Assembly: GCA_021820825.1 (NCBI GenBank)
Contig: JAKADD010000205.1
Coordinates: 1 to 5,415 of the forward strand
DNA: 5,415 nt
Reading direction: 5' to 3'
From: Bacillota bacterium
Lineage (GTDB): Bacteria > Bacillota > Bacilli > Alicyclobacillales > SLC66
Every line of letters starts with the position of its first letter. Position 1 is the first letter of the stretch. The notes beneath the pieces are model-generated. The model was given only the letters and a program-made list of their open reading frames with translations. It was not told the DNA's origin and searched no databases. Below, in pieces: positions 1 to 5,415 of this stretch. Made by a program: the position numbers and the translations under genes.

Positions 1-88
1 CTTCGTATTTGCAAATGCAGAGACGGAAGTGACGAATGTCGTCTATCGTCGGCACGATGGCCAGTACGGTCTTATCGAAACCAACTGA
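1..88 (+). CDS. hpf: Ribosome hibernation promoting factor, long form (C-terminal end only)
   Basis: Only the last 28 codons are present; the gene runs in from the left edge, with the first full codon at position 2 and a TGA stop at 86-88. The peptide contains FVFANAETEVTNVVYRR followed by HDGQYGLIETN. This matches the end of the C-terminal dimerisation domain of long HPF (YvyD/RaiA family), where an NAET...VNVVYRR.DG.YGLIE pattern is characteristic. Long HPF binds the 30S subunit through its N-terminal domain and pairs two ribosomes into inactive 100S dimers through this C-terminal domain, usually in stationary phase or stress. Its position upstream of secA and prfB is the order known from B. 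subtilis, which supports the call. Nothing can be said about its promoter or N-terminal half. The identification is firm for the family despite the short fragment. Confidence 0.88.
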   Translation, partial: FVFANAETEVTNVVYRRHDGQYGLIETN

Positions 89-110
89 TCGCGGGTCAGT
101 TCGGCCCGGC

Positions 111-129
111 CCTGGCTTGCACGGCCAGG
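111..129 (+). other. Short hairpin after hpf, possible weak terminator or 3' end stabiliser
   Basis: CCTGGC at 111-116 and GCCAGG at 124-129 form a perfect 6-bp stem with a 7-nt loop, 22 nt after the hpf stop. No T-tract follows (the next bases are CATGAAAGC), so it is not a standard intrinsic terminator. It could be a 3' end stabiliser or chance in GC-rich DNA. If transcription continues past it, the small membrane protein gene downstream would be co-transcribed with hpf; I found no convincing promoter of its own for that gene. Confidence 0.3.
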
Positions 130-254
130 CATGAAAGCATCGGAATTCCGGTCAGGAAAGAAACAGGACTGCCTTCTTCGGCAAAATGGACTGGCGCGCA
201 GAATACGCTGAATATAGGCGATTCTTTGCGCGCTGGCCGCAAGGAGGTAGAACG

Positions 255-521
255 ATGGGATTTTTGGTCTGGATTCTGCAACTGATCGTGTTTCTTGTCG
301 TCTGGAAGGCCGTACATCTGCTGTTCTGGAATATTCGGCGGCTGTCTGACGCGACATCGCTTGCTGTGACCATGCTGGTCACCCTGTTGATCGGTATTGT
401 CGGCGTGATCTGTGCGCGGGCCATCAGCACACCGTGGCCAGCCGTAATTGCCACGGCGGTGTTGCTTGGCATTGCGAATGGCGAATACGAATATAACCGC
501 GGCATCTCCCGCAACTCATGA
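255..521 (+). CDS. Small hydrophobic membrane protein of unknown function (88 aa, three predicted helices)
   Basis: I do not recognise this family. The frame is open from ATG 186, but ATG 255 is the likely start: AAGGAGGT at 241-248 sits 6 nt upstream of it, while ATG 186 has no ribosome binding site and would add a charged 23-residue segment. The 88-residue product is mostly membrane. Helix 1 is about residues 2-25 and tryptophan-rich (W6, W17, W25). A short loop with R28 and R29 follows, then helix 2 at about 36-57 (glycine- and valine-rich), a turn containing P60 and P62, and helix 3 at about 62-75. The tail, residues 76-88, is polar (GEYEYNRG...). The two arginines after helix 1 suggest that loop faces the cytoplasm, by the positive-inside rule. 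It lies between hpf and secA, ends in TGA, and is followed 21 nt later by a strong terminator. A link to protein export is only suggested by position. Confidence 0.75.
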   Translation: MGFLVWILQLIVFLVVWKAVHLLFWNIRRLSDATSLAVTMLVTLLIGIVGVICARAISTPWPAVIATAVLLGIANGEYEYNRGISRNS

Positions 522-542
522 ATTATGCCTTTTTGTATGAAT

Positions 543-572
543 AAGGGCGGCGGGAGCCGCCCTTTATTGTTT
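543..572 (+). terminator. Rho-independent terminator after the small membrane protein gene
   Basis: AAGGGCGGC (543-551) pairs perfectly with GCCGCCCTT (556-564) around a GGGA loop, giving a 9-bp GC-rich stem. TTTATTGTTT (563-572) follows as the U-rich tail. It should end the transcript of the small membrane protein gene, and possibly of hpf, separating that unit from secA. The tail overlaps the proposed -35 of the secA promoter. Confidence 0.85.
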
Positions 573-595
573 ACGGGCCGGGAAAGAGGTACAAT
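567..595 (+). promoter_or_regulatory. Probable sigma-A promoter for secA
   Basis: TTGTTT (567-572) and TACAAT (590-595) are separated by 17 bp, the optimal sigma-A spacing. The -10 matches the consensus at 5 of 6 positions; the -35 at only 3 of 6. Transcription would start near 602, giving a leader of about 90 nt before the secA TTG. Because the -35 is the T-tract of the preceding terminator, the two signals are packed together with no spacer. This is the best promoter-like pair I found between the terminator and secA. Confidence 0.55.
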
Positions 596-613
596 GTTAC
601 TCTAAGACCCGCA

Positions 614-633
614 TGATCGACTCCTTTCGATCA
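614..633 (+). promoter_or_regulatory. secA leader hairpin with an anti-Shine-Dalgarno-like loop
   Basis: TGATCGA (614-620) and TCGATCA (627-633) form a perfect 7-bp stem around the 6-nt loop CTCCTT (621-626). CTCCTTT (621-627) can also pair with the secA Shine-Dalgarno region AGGGGAG (673-679) over 7 contiguous positions, two of them G-U. The stretch GATCGACTCCTTTCG (615-629) resembles the usual 3' end of Bacilli 16S rRNA, GATCACCTCCTTTCT, at 12 of 15 positions, judged from memory. The hairpin is visible in the sequence; a role in translational control is inference. Confidence 0.4.
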
Positions 634-671
634 CAGGCGGTTCATGGATTCATGTAGACTGTTAGCGGCTT

Positions 672-699
672 GAGGGGAGTGACACCCTGTTGATAGGGT
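672..699 (+). promoter_or_regulatory. secA ribosome binding region with the TTG start in a hairpin loop
   Basis: The Shine-Dalgarno stretch GAGGGGAG (672-679) ends 10 nt before the TTG start at 690. CCCT (685-688) can pair either with AGGG upstream (673-676, hiding the binding site) or with AGGG downstream (695-698). The second option extends to ACCCT/AGGGT and places the TTG codon in a 6-nt loop. The two pairings exclude each other. An upstream GTG at 679 is not the start, because its frame stops after four codons at the TGA at 691-693. Confidence 0.4.
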
Positions 700-3083
700 T
701 CATTAAAAATGTCGTGGGCATCAGCAGCGATCGTGAGATTAAACGATTGCTCCGGACTATTGAGAAAATCCGGATACTGGAACCGCAGATGGAGGCGCTC
801 AGCGACGAAGAACTGAGCGGTAAGACGGCGGTGTTCAAAGAACGATATGAAAACGGCGAAAAGCTTGATTCTCTTCTTCCGGAAGCATTTGCAGTGAACC
901 GCGAAGCGGCGAAACGGGTTTTGGGCATGCGTCATTTTGATGTTCAACTGGTCGGGGGCATCGTTTTGCACCACGGCCGCGTCGCCGAAATGAAAACGGG
1001 CGAAGGCAAGACCTTGGTGGCCACCTTGCCGGCGTATCTGAATGCGCTGGCGGGGCAGGGAGTGCACGTCATCACGGTCAACGACTACCTTGCGCGTCGC
1101 GACAGCGAGTGGATGGGTCAGGTGCACCGTTTTTTGGGTCTGACAGTGGGGCTCAATGTGCACGGCCTGTCTCATTTTGAAAAACAGGAAGCCTATCGAG
1201 CCGACATTACTTATGGAACGAACAACGAATTCGGGTTTGATTATCTGCGCGACAATATGGTGATGACGCTTGAAGAGATGGTGCAGCGTCCGCTTCACTA
1301 TGCGATCGTTGACGAAGTCGACAGTATCCTGATTGATGAAGCGCGAACGCCGCTCATCATCTCTGGACCGGCGGAGAAATCCACTGACCTGTATTTTATG
1401 GCGGATTTATTTGTCCGTTCACTGACGGTGGAAGACGACTACAAGTTTGATGAAAAAGCGCGCAGCGTGAATCTGACTGACGCCGGGATACATAAGGCGG
1501 AACGGTATTTTCATCTGGATAATCTGTTTGACCCCAATCAGGTGGGCATCCATCACCACATTACCCAGGCCCTGAAAGCACATGCTCTTATGAAGCGGGA
1601 TAAAGACTACGTGGTGCAGGCCGAAGAGGTGGTCATCGTTGACGAATTCACCGGCCGCATGATGCAGGGGCGCCGTTACAGCGATGGGCTGCATCAGGCG
1701 ATCGAGGCCAAAGAAGGGGTCAAGGTCCAGAATGAGTCCAAAACATTGGCCACCATCACTTTGCAGAACTACTTCAGGATGTATAAGAAACTCTCCGGCA
1801 TGACAGGCACCGCGAAGACGGAACAGCAGGAACTGGTCGATATTTATGGCATGGATGTCGTGGAGGTTCCCCCGAATAAGCTGAACCAGCGCCGTGATCT
1901 GTCCGACATCGTGTATAAAACGGTGCGGGGCAAGTTCCAGTCTGTGGTTAATGAGATTGAAGCGCGGCATAAAACCGGACAACCGGTTCTCGTTGGCACC
2001 ACCTCGGTGGAAAAATCGGAGATCCTGTCTGACATGTTGCGCAAACGCGGCGTCAAGCATCAGGTTCTCAATGCAAAGTACCATGAACGCGAAGCTGAAA
2101 TCGTGTCCCATGCTGGCGGACACGCGCAGGTCACCATTGCGACCAACATGGCGGGGCGCGGAACGGACATCATTCTTGGCGACGGCGTCGTGGAACTTGG
2201 CGGGCTGCACATTATAGGAACGGAGCGTCATGAGAGCAGGCGCATCGACAACCAGTTGCGTGGACGGGCCGGCCGTCAGGGCGATCCGGGATCGTCGCGG
2301 TTCTATCTGTCCTTGCAGGACGATCTCATGCGTCTGTTTGGCGCGGAGAATATCATGGGCCTCATGGATAAGCTCGGCATTGAGGAAGATCAGCCGATCG
2401 AAAATAAAATGGTCACCAAAGCCATTGAACGGGCTCAGCGCAAGGTGGAAGCCAACAATTACGATATTCGAAAGCATGTGTTGAAGTATGACGATGTGAT
2501 GAACAAGCAACGTGAAGTGGTGTACCGTCAGCGGATGCAAATCCTGAAGCAGGATCATCTTCGCGACATTGTGTCCGGCATGGGGCATGATCTTGTTGAT
2601 TTCATGCTCAGTACGTATTGTCTGGAAGAGCAGATTCCGGAGGACTGGGATATATCCGGTTTGCTGGAATACGGGGAACACCTCTTTCTCACGCCCGGTC
2701 GAATCCATGAGGATGAACTCCGGAAACTGGACCGGGAGGAGATCCGCGACTATCTGTACGAGCAGGTGGAAGTGGAGTATCAGACGCGCGAAACGGAACT
2801 CGGCGACTTCGTGCGCGAACTGGAGCGCATGGTGCTGCTGCGTACGGTGGACAGCAAATGGATGGACCATATCGATGCCATGGAAACGCTGCGGCAGGGC
2901 ATTCATTTGCGCGGGTATGCGCAGATTGATCCGCTCACAGCATATCAACAGGAAGGCTATGACATGTTTGAACAAATGATCCACAGTATTCGTGAGGATG
3001 TCGCAACCTATATGTTCAAGTCGCAAGTCGCATTTCAGGAGTTGCCGGCGGAAGCGCCGCAACCGCTCTTTACTTCGTCATGA
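690..3083 (+). CDS. secA: Preprotein translocase ATPase SecA, lacking the C-terminal zinc tail
   Basis: SecA is the cytosolic, membrane-associated ATPase motor that drives unfolded preproteins through SecYEG. The 797-residue product starts at TTG 690 with the family's usual opening ([10 protein letters not shown]). Nucleotide-binding fold 1 has Walker A KTGEGKT (102-108) and the Walker B/DEAD-like segment [14 protein letters not shown] (207-220). [15 protein letters not shown] (175-189) and the preprotein cross-linking region (about 220-365) are also present. Nucleotide-binding fold 2 carries NMAGRGTDI (486-494) and the arginine-finger motif [11 protein letters not shown] (522-532). The helical wing and scaffold follow, with the conserved [11 protein letters not shown] (721-731) and [11 protein letters not shown] (735-745). 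The protein stops about 44 residues short of B. subtilis SecA (841 aa). It has neither the flexible linker nor the CxC...CC zinc motif that contacts SecB or lipid in many bacteria. No remnant appears in any frame before prfB, so this looks like a natural short form rather than a frameshift. prfB begins 43 nt downstream. Confidence 0.98.
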   Translation: MIGFIKNVVGISSDREIKRLLRTIEKIRILEPQMEALSDEELSGKTAVFKERYENGEKLDSLLPEAFAVNREAAKRVLGMRHFDVQLVGGIVLHHGRVAEMKTGEGKTLVATLPAYLNALAGQGVHVITVNDYLARRDSEWMGQVHRFLGLTVGLNVHGLSHFEKQEAYRADITYGTNNEFGFDYLRDNMVMTLEEMVQRPLHYAIVDEVDSILIDEARTPLIISGPAEKSTDLYFMADLFVRSLTVEDDYKFDEKARSVNLTDAGIHKAERYFHLDNLFDPNQVGIHHHITQALKAHALMKRDKDYVVQAEEVVIVDEFTGRMMQGRRYSDGLHQAIEAKEGVKVQNESKTLATITLQNYFRMYKKLSGMTGTAKTEQQELVDIYGMDVVEVPPNKLNQRRDLSDIVYKTVRGKFQSVVNEIEARHKTGQPVLVGTTSVEKSEILSDMLRKRGVKHQVLNAKYHEREAEIVSHAGGHAQVTIATNMAGRGTDIILGDGVVELGGLHIIGTERHESRRIDNQLRGRAGRQGDPGSSRFYLSLQDDLMRLFGAENIMGLMDKLGIEEDQPIENKMVTKAIERAQRKVEANNYDIRKHVLKYDDVMNKQREVVYRQRMQILKQDHLRDIVSGMGHDLVDFMLSTYCLEEQIPEDWDISGLLEYGEHLFLTPGRIHEDELRKLDREEIRDYLYEQVEVEYQTRETELGDFVRELERMVLLRTVDSKWMDHIDAMETLRQGIHLRGYAQIDPLTAYQQEGYDMFEQMIHSIREDVATYMFKSQVAFQELPAEAPQPLFTSS

Positions 3084-3109
3084 CACCTGGCGCGCATGTT
3101 TTCCAGGTG
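3084..3109 (+). other. Intercistronic hairpin between secA and prfB
   Basis: CACCTGG (3084-3090), directly after the secA TGA, pairs perfectly with CCAGGTG (3103-3109) around a 12-nt loop. There is no T-tract after it; the prfB ribosome binding site starts 5 nt later. It may set transcript stability or partial termination between secA and prfB, or limit ribosome re-initiation. It is too weak to call a terminator. Confidence 0.4.
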
Positions 3110-3126
3110 CAATAGGAGGTTGTTTG

Positions 3127-4246
3127 ATGGCGGAAACATTCGGCGAATTGAGACAACAACAGCAAAATATGGACCACAGGCTGGCGGATATCGGGAGGTC
3201 TCTTTGACGTAGCGGCGAAGGGCGTCCGCATACGTGAACTGGAGAACTGGATGACTGCGAGCGATTTTTGGGACGATCAGGAGCACGCTCAAAAGGTCAT
3301 CGCTGAATTGAATGGCATTCGCAGTTTGACGGAAATGTACAACGGGCTGGTCAATGAACTTGAGGATCTGAAAGTGGCGCTGGAATTGGCGGAAGAGGAA
3401 CAGGATCAGCAACTGTTCCGGGAGGCCGATGACGGAAGCGACAGATTGCGCGAGGCGCTTGACGCGTTTGACCTGGAACTGTTGCTCGACGGGCCGTATG
3501 ATCGGAACAACGCGATTGTTGAATTGCATCCGGGAGCTGGGGGTACAGAGTCTCAGGACTGGGCGCTCATTTTGTTGCGCATGTACACCAGGTGGGCGGA
3601 GCGAAGGGGCTGGAAGGTCGAGACGCTTGATTATCTGCCAGGCGATGAAGCTGGCCTCAAGAGTGTTACCCTGCTCGTCAAAGGTCACAACGCTTATGGC
3701 TATATGAAGGCGGAGAAGGGTGTTCATCGGCTGGTGAGGATTTCTCCGTTTGACAGTTCTGGGCGGCGGCACACCTCCTTTGCGTCCGTGGACGTCATTC
3801 CAGAGATCGACGATGAAGTGGCTGTCGAGATCCGTCCGGAGGAACTCAAGGTGGATACGTACCGTTCGACTGGCGCGGGAGGGCAGCACGTCAACACAAC
3901 GGATTCCGCAGTGCGAATTACGCACTTGTCCACGAACACTGTTGTTACCTGTCAGAGTGAACGATCACAGATCCAGAATCGCGCGGTGGCCATGAAACTG
4001 TTGGCGGCGAAACTCTATGAGAAAAAACGCGAGGAGCAGGAGGCGGCGCTGGCGGCGTTGCGTGGGGAGCAGAAAGACATCGGGTGGGGGAGTCAAATTC
4101 GCTCCTATGTGTTTCATCCTTATTCTCTTGTGAAAGATCACCGGACCAATCATGAGGTGGGCAACGTCCAGGTGGTCGTAGACGGGGATCTCGACGGCTT
4201 CGTCAATGCCTATCTGCGCTGGCAACTTAAAAAGAAGCAGAGTTGA
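3127..4246 (+). CDS. prfB: Peptide chain release factor 2, expressed by programmed +1 frameshift
   Basis: RF2 recognises UGA and UAA stop codons and triggers hydrolysis of the finished peptide on the ribosome. The coding sequence is the join of 3127-3204 and 3206-4246, giving 372 residues (about 365 is usual). ATG 3127 follows AGGAGGT (3114-3120) by 6 nt. The first 26 codons, ending ADIGRSL, meet an in-frame TGA at 3205-3207; skipping one base continues as [15 protein letters not shown]. The two halves together match the RF2 N terminus (RLADxxxSLD). In the full product, the stop-recognition tripeptide SPF is at residues 206-208, which marks RF2 rather than RF1 (PxT). The catalytic GGQ is at 251-253 in [29 protein letters not shown] (134-146) is another signature. 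The residue matching E. coli position 246 is serine (S247). The N-terminal half is a coiled-coil-like domain with a QQQQ run at residues 10-13. It is probably co-transcribed with secA. Confidence 0.97.
3193..3208 (+). promoter_or_regulatory. RF2 autoregulatory +1 frameshift site
   Basis: The site reads GGGAGG TCT CTT TGA C. CTT (3202-3204) is the slippery P-site codon, TGA (3205-3207) the zero-frame stop with the poor-context C after it, and GAC (3206-3208) the first codon in the new frame. The internal Shine-Dalgarno-like GGGAGG (3193-3198) lies 3 nt before CTT, the spacing known to stimulate slippage. When RF2 is scarce the ribosome pauses at the TGA and slips from CUU to UUU, making more RF2; when RF2 is plentiful a 26-residue peptide is released. 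The mechanism is established for this family and the elements are all visible here. Confidence 0.97.
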
Positions 4247-4306
4247 TCATCCACGCCGGTCCTCTGTTATACAACGGAACGTTGCTGCGAAAAAGGGGGA
4301 AAGCAT

Positions 4307-5176
4307 TTGGACGACTTTAATTGGCGGGTGGTTGACGAAACGCTCGCGGACTATCTTTTGGCGCATTCCGATATTCGGGATCGTTGGCTTCTGGAGCAAA
4401 CAATCTATACAGGGTCGTCGCGAAGGGCCATGTATAGACAGATGCCTCTTCAGGCAGCCGCCGACGTGCTGGACATTGGCAGCGGATTCGGGGCACTGGC
4501 CATCGATCTGGCCTGTCTGCCGTTCGACCTGCATGTGCGGGGGATCGATTACGATGAGGAAAAGATAGTTGTTGCCCGTGAGCTTGCGGCGGGTATCCGG
4601 AATAAGGGAGGATACCGGCTGGAGGGTATCCCGCAGTTTGATCGGGGTGATGTATATGCCATGCCCTATGCAGACGATTCCTTCGATGTGGTGATTGCCC
4701 GTTTTGTATTGCAGCATCTCACCGATGCAACGAGTGCGATAGAAGAGATGAAGCGGGTGCTGCGGCCTGGTGGATACATCATTCTCATCGATATTGATGA
4801 AAATATGACTGTCACGCACCCGGAATCCAGTGCGTTTGTCGACCTGCACAGCGCTTTTAACCGTCTACAGCAGGTGCGCGGCGGCGACCGTACGGTTGGA
4901 CGCAAACTGTCGACGTTCCTGCAGCGGGCGGATTTTGCGCAGGTCACGGCCTCTGCGCAGGTGTTGTCGCAACATTCGTTCATTCAGCCCGGCGATCCTG
5001 CACTCCTGTTTGCGGTGCGGCGGTTCCTCTCTGTGCGCGATGATCTTGTGAGCGAAGGAATTATGTCAGAACAGGATTTTGATTTTTGTCTTGACGCCTA
5101 CGCCAAAGAGACAAACAGGTGGGAATTTCACTCCAGCGCGCAGGTTGTGGCGTTAGGTCGAAAACAGGCGCGCTGA
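4307..5176 (+). CDS. Class I SAM-dependent methyltransferase, substrate unknown
   Basis: The 289-residue product has a Rossmann-type methyltransferase core. Motif I is VLDIGSGFG (54-62), which binds S-adenosylmethionine. The acidic residue for the ribose hydroxyls lies in GIDYDEE (79-85), probably D81. GDVYAMPYADDSFDVVIARF (114-133) covers motifs II and III, and EEMKRVLRPGGYIILIDID (146-164) is the post-motif strand typical of the UbiE/Methyltransf_11 group. The N-terminal 50 residues and the C-terminal 120 or so are presumably substrate-specific, and I do not recognise them. The start is TTG 4307, supported by AAGGGGG (4293-4299) 7 nt upstream; no ATG lies close by. It begins 60 nt after prfB and is probably read through from it, although a weak TTGATC/TATACA pair (4243-4248 and 4268-4273, 19-bp spacing) could add a start. 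The substrate (small molecule, quinone, RNA or protein) cannot be told from sequence. The next transcription unit is an rRNA operon. Confidence 0.85.
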   Translation: MDDFNWRVVDETLADYLLAHSDIRDRWLLEQTIYTGSSRRAMYRQMPLQAAADVLDIGSGFGALAIDLACLPFDLHVRGIDYDEEKIVVARELAAGIRNKGGYRLEGIPQFDRGDVYAMPYADDSFDVVIARFVLQHLTDATSAIEEMKRVLRPGGYIILIDIDENMTVTHPESSAFVDLHSAFNRLQQVRGGDRTVGRKLSTFLQRADFAQVTASAQVLSQHSFIQPGDPALLFAVRRFLSVRDDLVSEGIMSEQDFDFCLDAYAKETNRWEFHSSAQVVALGRKQAR

Positions 5177-5194
5177 TTTGCGTCTGACGGGCAT

Positions 5195-5217
5195 GGTCAC
5201 TCAAGGTCAGGGTGACC
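5195..5217 (+). terminator. Weak terminator-like hairpin after the methyltransferase
   Basis: GGTCAC (5195-5200) pairs with GTGACC (5212-5217) around an 11-nt loop, 18 nt after the stop codon. The following bases (GGACAAACAATTCTG) are A-rich rather than U-rich, so termination would be inefficient or need a factor. It is the only inverted repeat of note between the methyltransferase and the rRNA promoter. Confidence 0.3.
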
Positions 5218-5289
5218 GGACAAACAATTCTGTATTTAATAATCTGGCGACATGTAATAAAATACCTCTGAAAAATGCTTGATTTTGAG

Positions 5290-5319
5290 TTGACTCGTGT
5301 TGGTTGGCTATGCTATATT
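5290..5319 (+). promoter_or_regulatory. Strong sigma-A promoter of the downstream rRNA operon
   Basis: TTGACT (5290-5295, 5 of 6 to consensus) and TATATT (5314-5319, 5 of 6) are 18 bp apart, with TG at 5311-5312 forming an extended -10. The region just upstream is rich in A and T (for example AAAAATGCTTGATTTT at 5271-5286), like the UP elements of rRNA promoters. Transcription would begin around 5326-5327; G at 5327 would fit the GTP start that B. subtilis rRNA promoters use to sense growth. A weaker pair, TTTAAT (5235-5240) and TAAAAT (5258-5263), could be an upstream tandem promoter but is not convincing. Confidence 0.8.
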
Positions 5320-5326
5320 ACGTTTT

Positions 5327-5415
5327 GTCGCCGCGGACGAGAGGCGGCGCAAGGCCGGACGGAGCGCCTGAAAACAGGGCATGCGGACGGCGGTGGATCC
5401 TTGAAAACTAAACAC
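5327..5415 (+). other. 5' leader of a ribosomal RNA operon with boxA-like motif (runs off the window)
   Basis: The transcribed leader begins near 5327. GTCGCC (5327-5332) can pair with GGCGGC (5343-5348), and CCTG (5367-5370) with CAGG (5375-5378) around an AAAA loop. The window ends in CCTTGAAAACTAAACAC (5399-5415), nearly identical to the CTTTGAAAACTAAAC motif found before 16S and 23S rRNA in Bacilli, which includes the boxA-type antitermination signal. Because a strong promoter lies only about 80 nt upstream, this is the operon front rather than a 16S-23S spacer. The mature 16S sequence should begin shortly beyond 5415; none of it is inside the window. Confidence 0.75.

Noticed and set aside
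141..150. Perfect palindrome CGGAATTCCG as an operator
   Set aside because: It stands alone without an identifiable promoter around it and 10-bp palindromes arise by chance.
186..254. Longer start (ATG 186) for the small membrane protein
   Set aside because: No Shine-Dalgarno sequence precedes it and the extra 23 residues are charged; ATG 255 has AAGGAGGT at ideal spacing.
641..654. Direct repeat TTCATG-GA-TTCATG in the secA leader
   Set aside because: Only 6 bp per copy and no known binding motif; likely chance.
642..1298. A 218-codon open frame on the - strand over the secA start
   Set aside because: Antisense shadow of secA with no domain signature and no ribosome binding site that I could support.
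1419..3062. A 547-codon open frame on the - strand across secA
   Set aside because: It is antisense to the best-supported gene here, its product is a low-information histidine- and leucine-rich sequence without recognisable motifs, and its length follows from secA codon bias.
3127..3207. A separate 26-residue peptide gene or a prfB pseudogene
   Set aside because: The CTT-TGA-C site with its internal Shine-Dalgarno is the programmed frameshift, so the early stop is functional and not damage.
3251..4246. prfB as a 331-residue gene starting at ATG 3251
   Set aside because: No ribosome binding site stands before it, and the upstream 41 residues joined through the frameshift match the RF2 N terminus.
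5399..5415. Reading the edge motif as a 16S-23S spacer (before 23S)
   Set aside because: A strong promoter sits about 80 nt upstream and a protein gene precedes it, with no 16S sequence in the window, so an operon front fits better.

Overview
The window is a conserved housekeeping locus from a Gram-positive Bacilli-type bacterium of fairly high GC (by eye). The order hpf (tail only), secA, prfB is the one known from Bacillus subtilis and relatives. Strong AAGGAGGT-type ribosome binding sites, TTG starts and a TTGAAAACTAAAC pre-rRNA motif all fit Firmicutes. The GC-rich codon use and short SecA point away from Bacillus itself, perhaps to an Alicyclobacillaceae-like lineage, but that placement is inference. 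All supported genes are on the + strand.

Layout. Positions 1-88 hold the last 28 codons of the long-form ribosome hibernation factor. Next is a small unrecognised three-helix membrane protein (255-521) with an excellent ribosome binding site, closed by a clear intrinsic terminator (543-572). The secA promoter begins inside the T-tract of that terminator. A leader of about 100 nt with several competing short pairings leads to secA (690-3083), which starts with TTG and lacks the usual C-terminal zinc-binding tail. After a 43-nt gap with a hairpin comes prfB (3127-4246), split by the classical CTT-TGA-C programmed +1 frameshift. A class I SAM-dependent methyltransferase of unknown substrate follows (4307-5176), also with a TTG start. 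The last 239 bases are non-coding: a strong sigma-A promoter with an extended -10 (5290-5319), a structured leader, and at the very edge the boxA-like motif that precedes 16S rRNA in Bacilli. A ribosomal RNA operon should therefore begin just past the window.

The theme is protein synthesis and export: ribosome hibernation (hpf), the Sec translocase motor (secA), stop-codon release (prfB) and rRNA transcription. I found no phage, IS, CRISPR, toxin-antitoxin or defence system and do not claim a new system. The points most worth checking are the possible anti-Shine-Dalgarno switch in the secA leader, the tail-less SecA, the small membrane protein and the methyltransferase next to the rRNA promoter.
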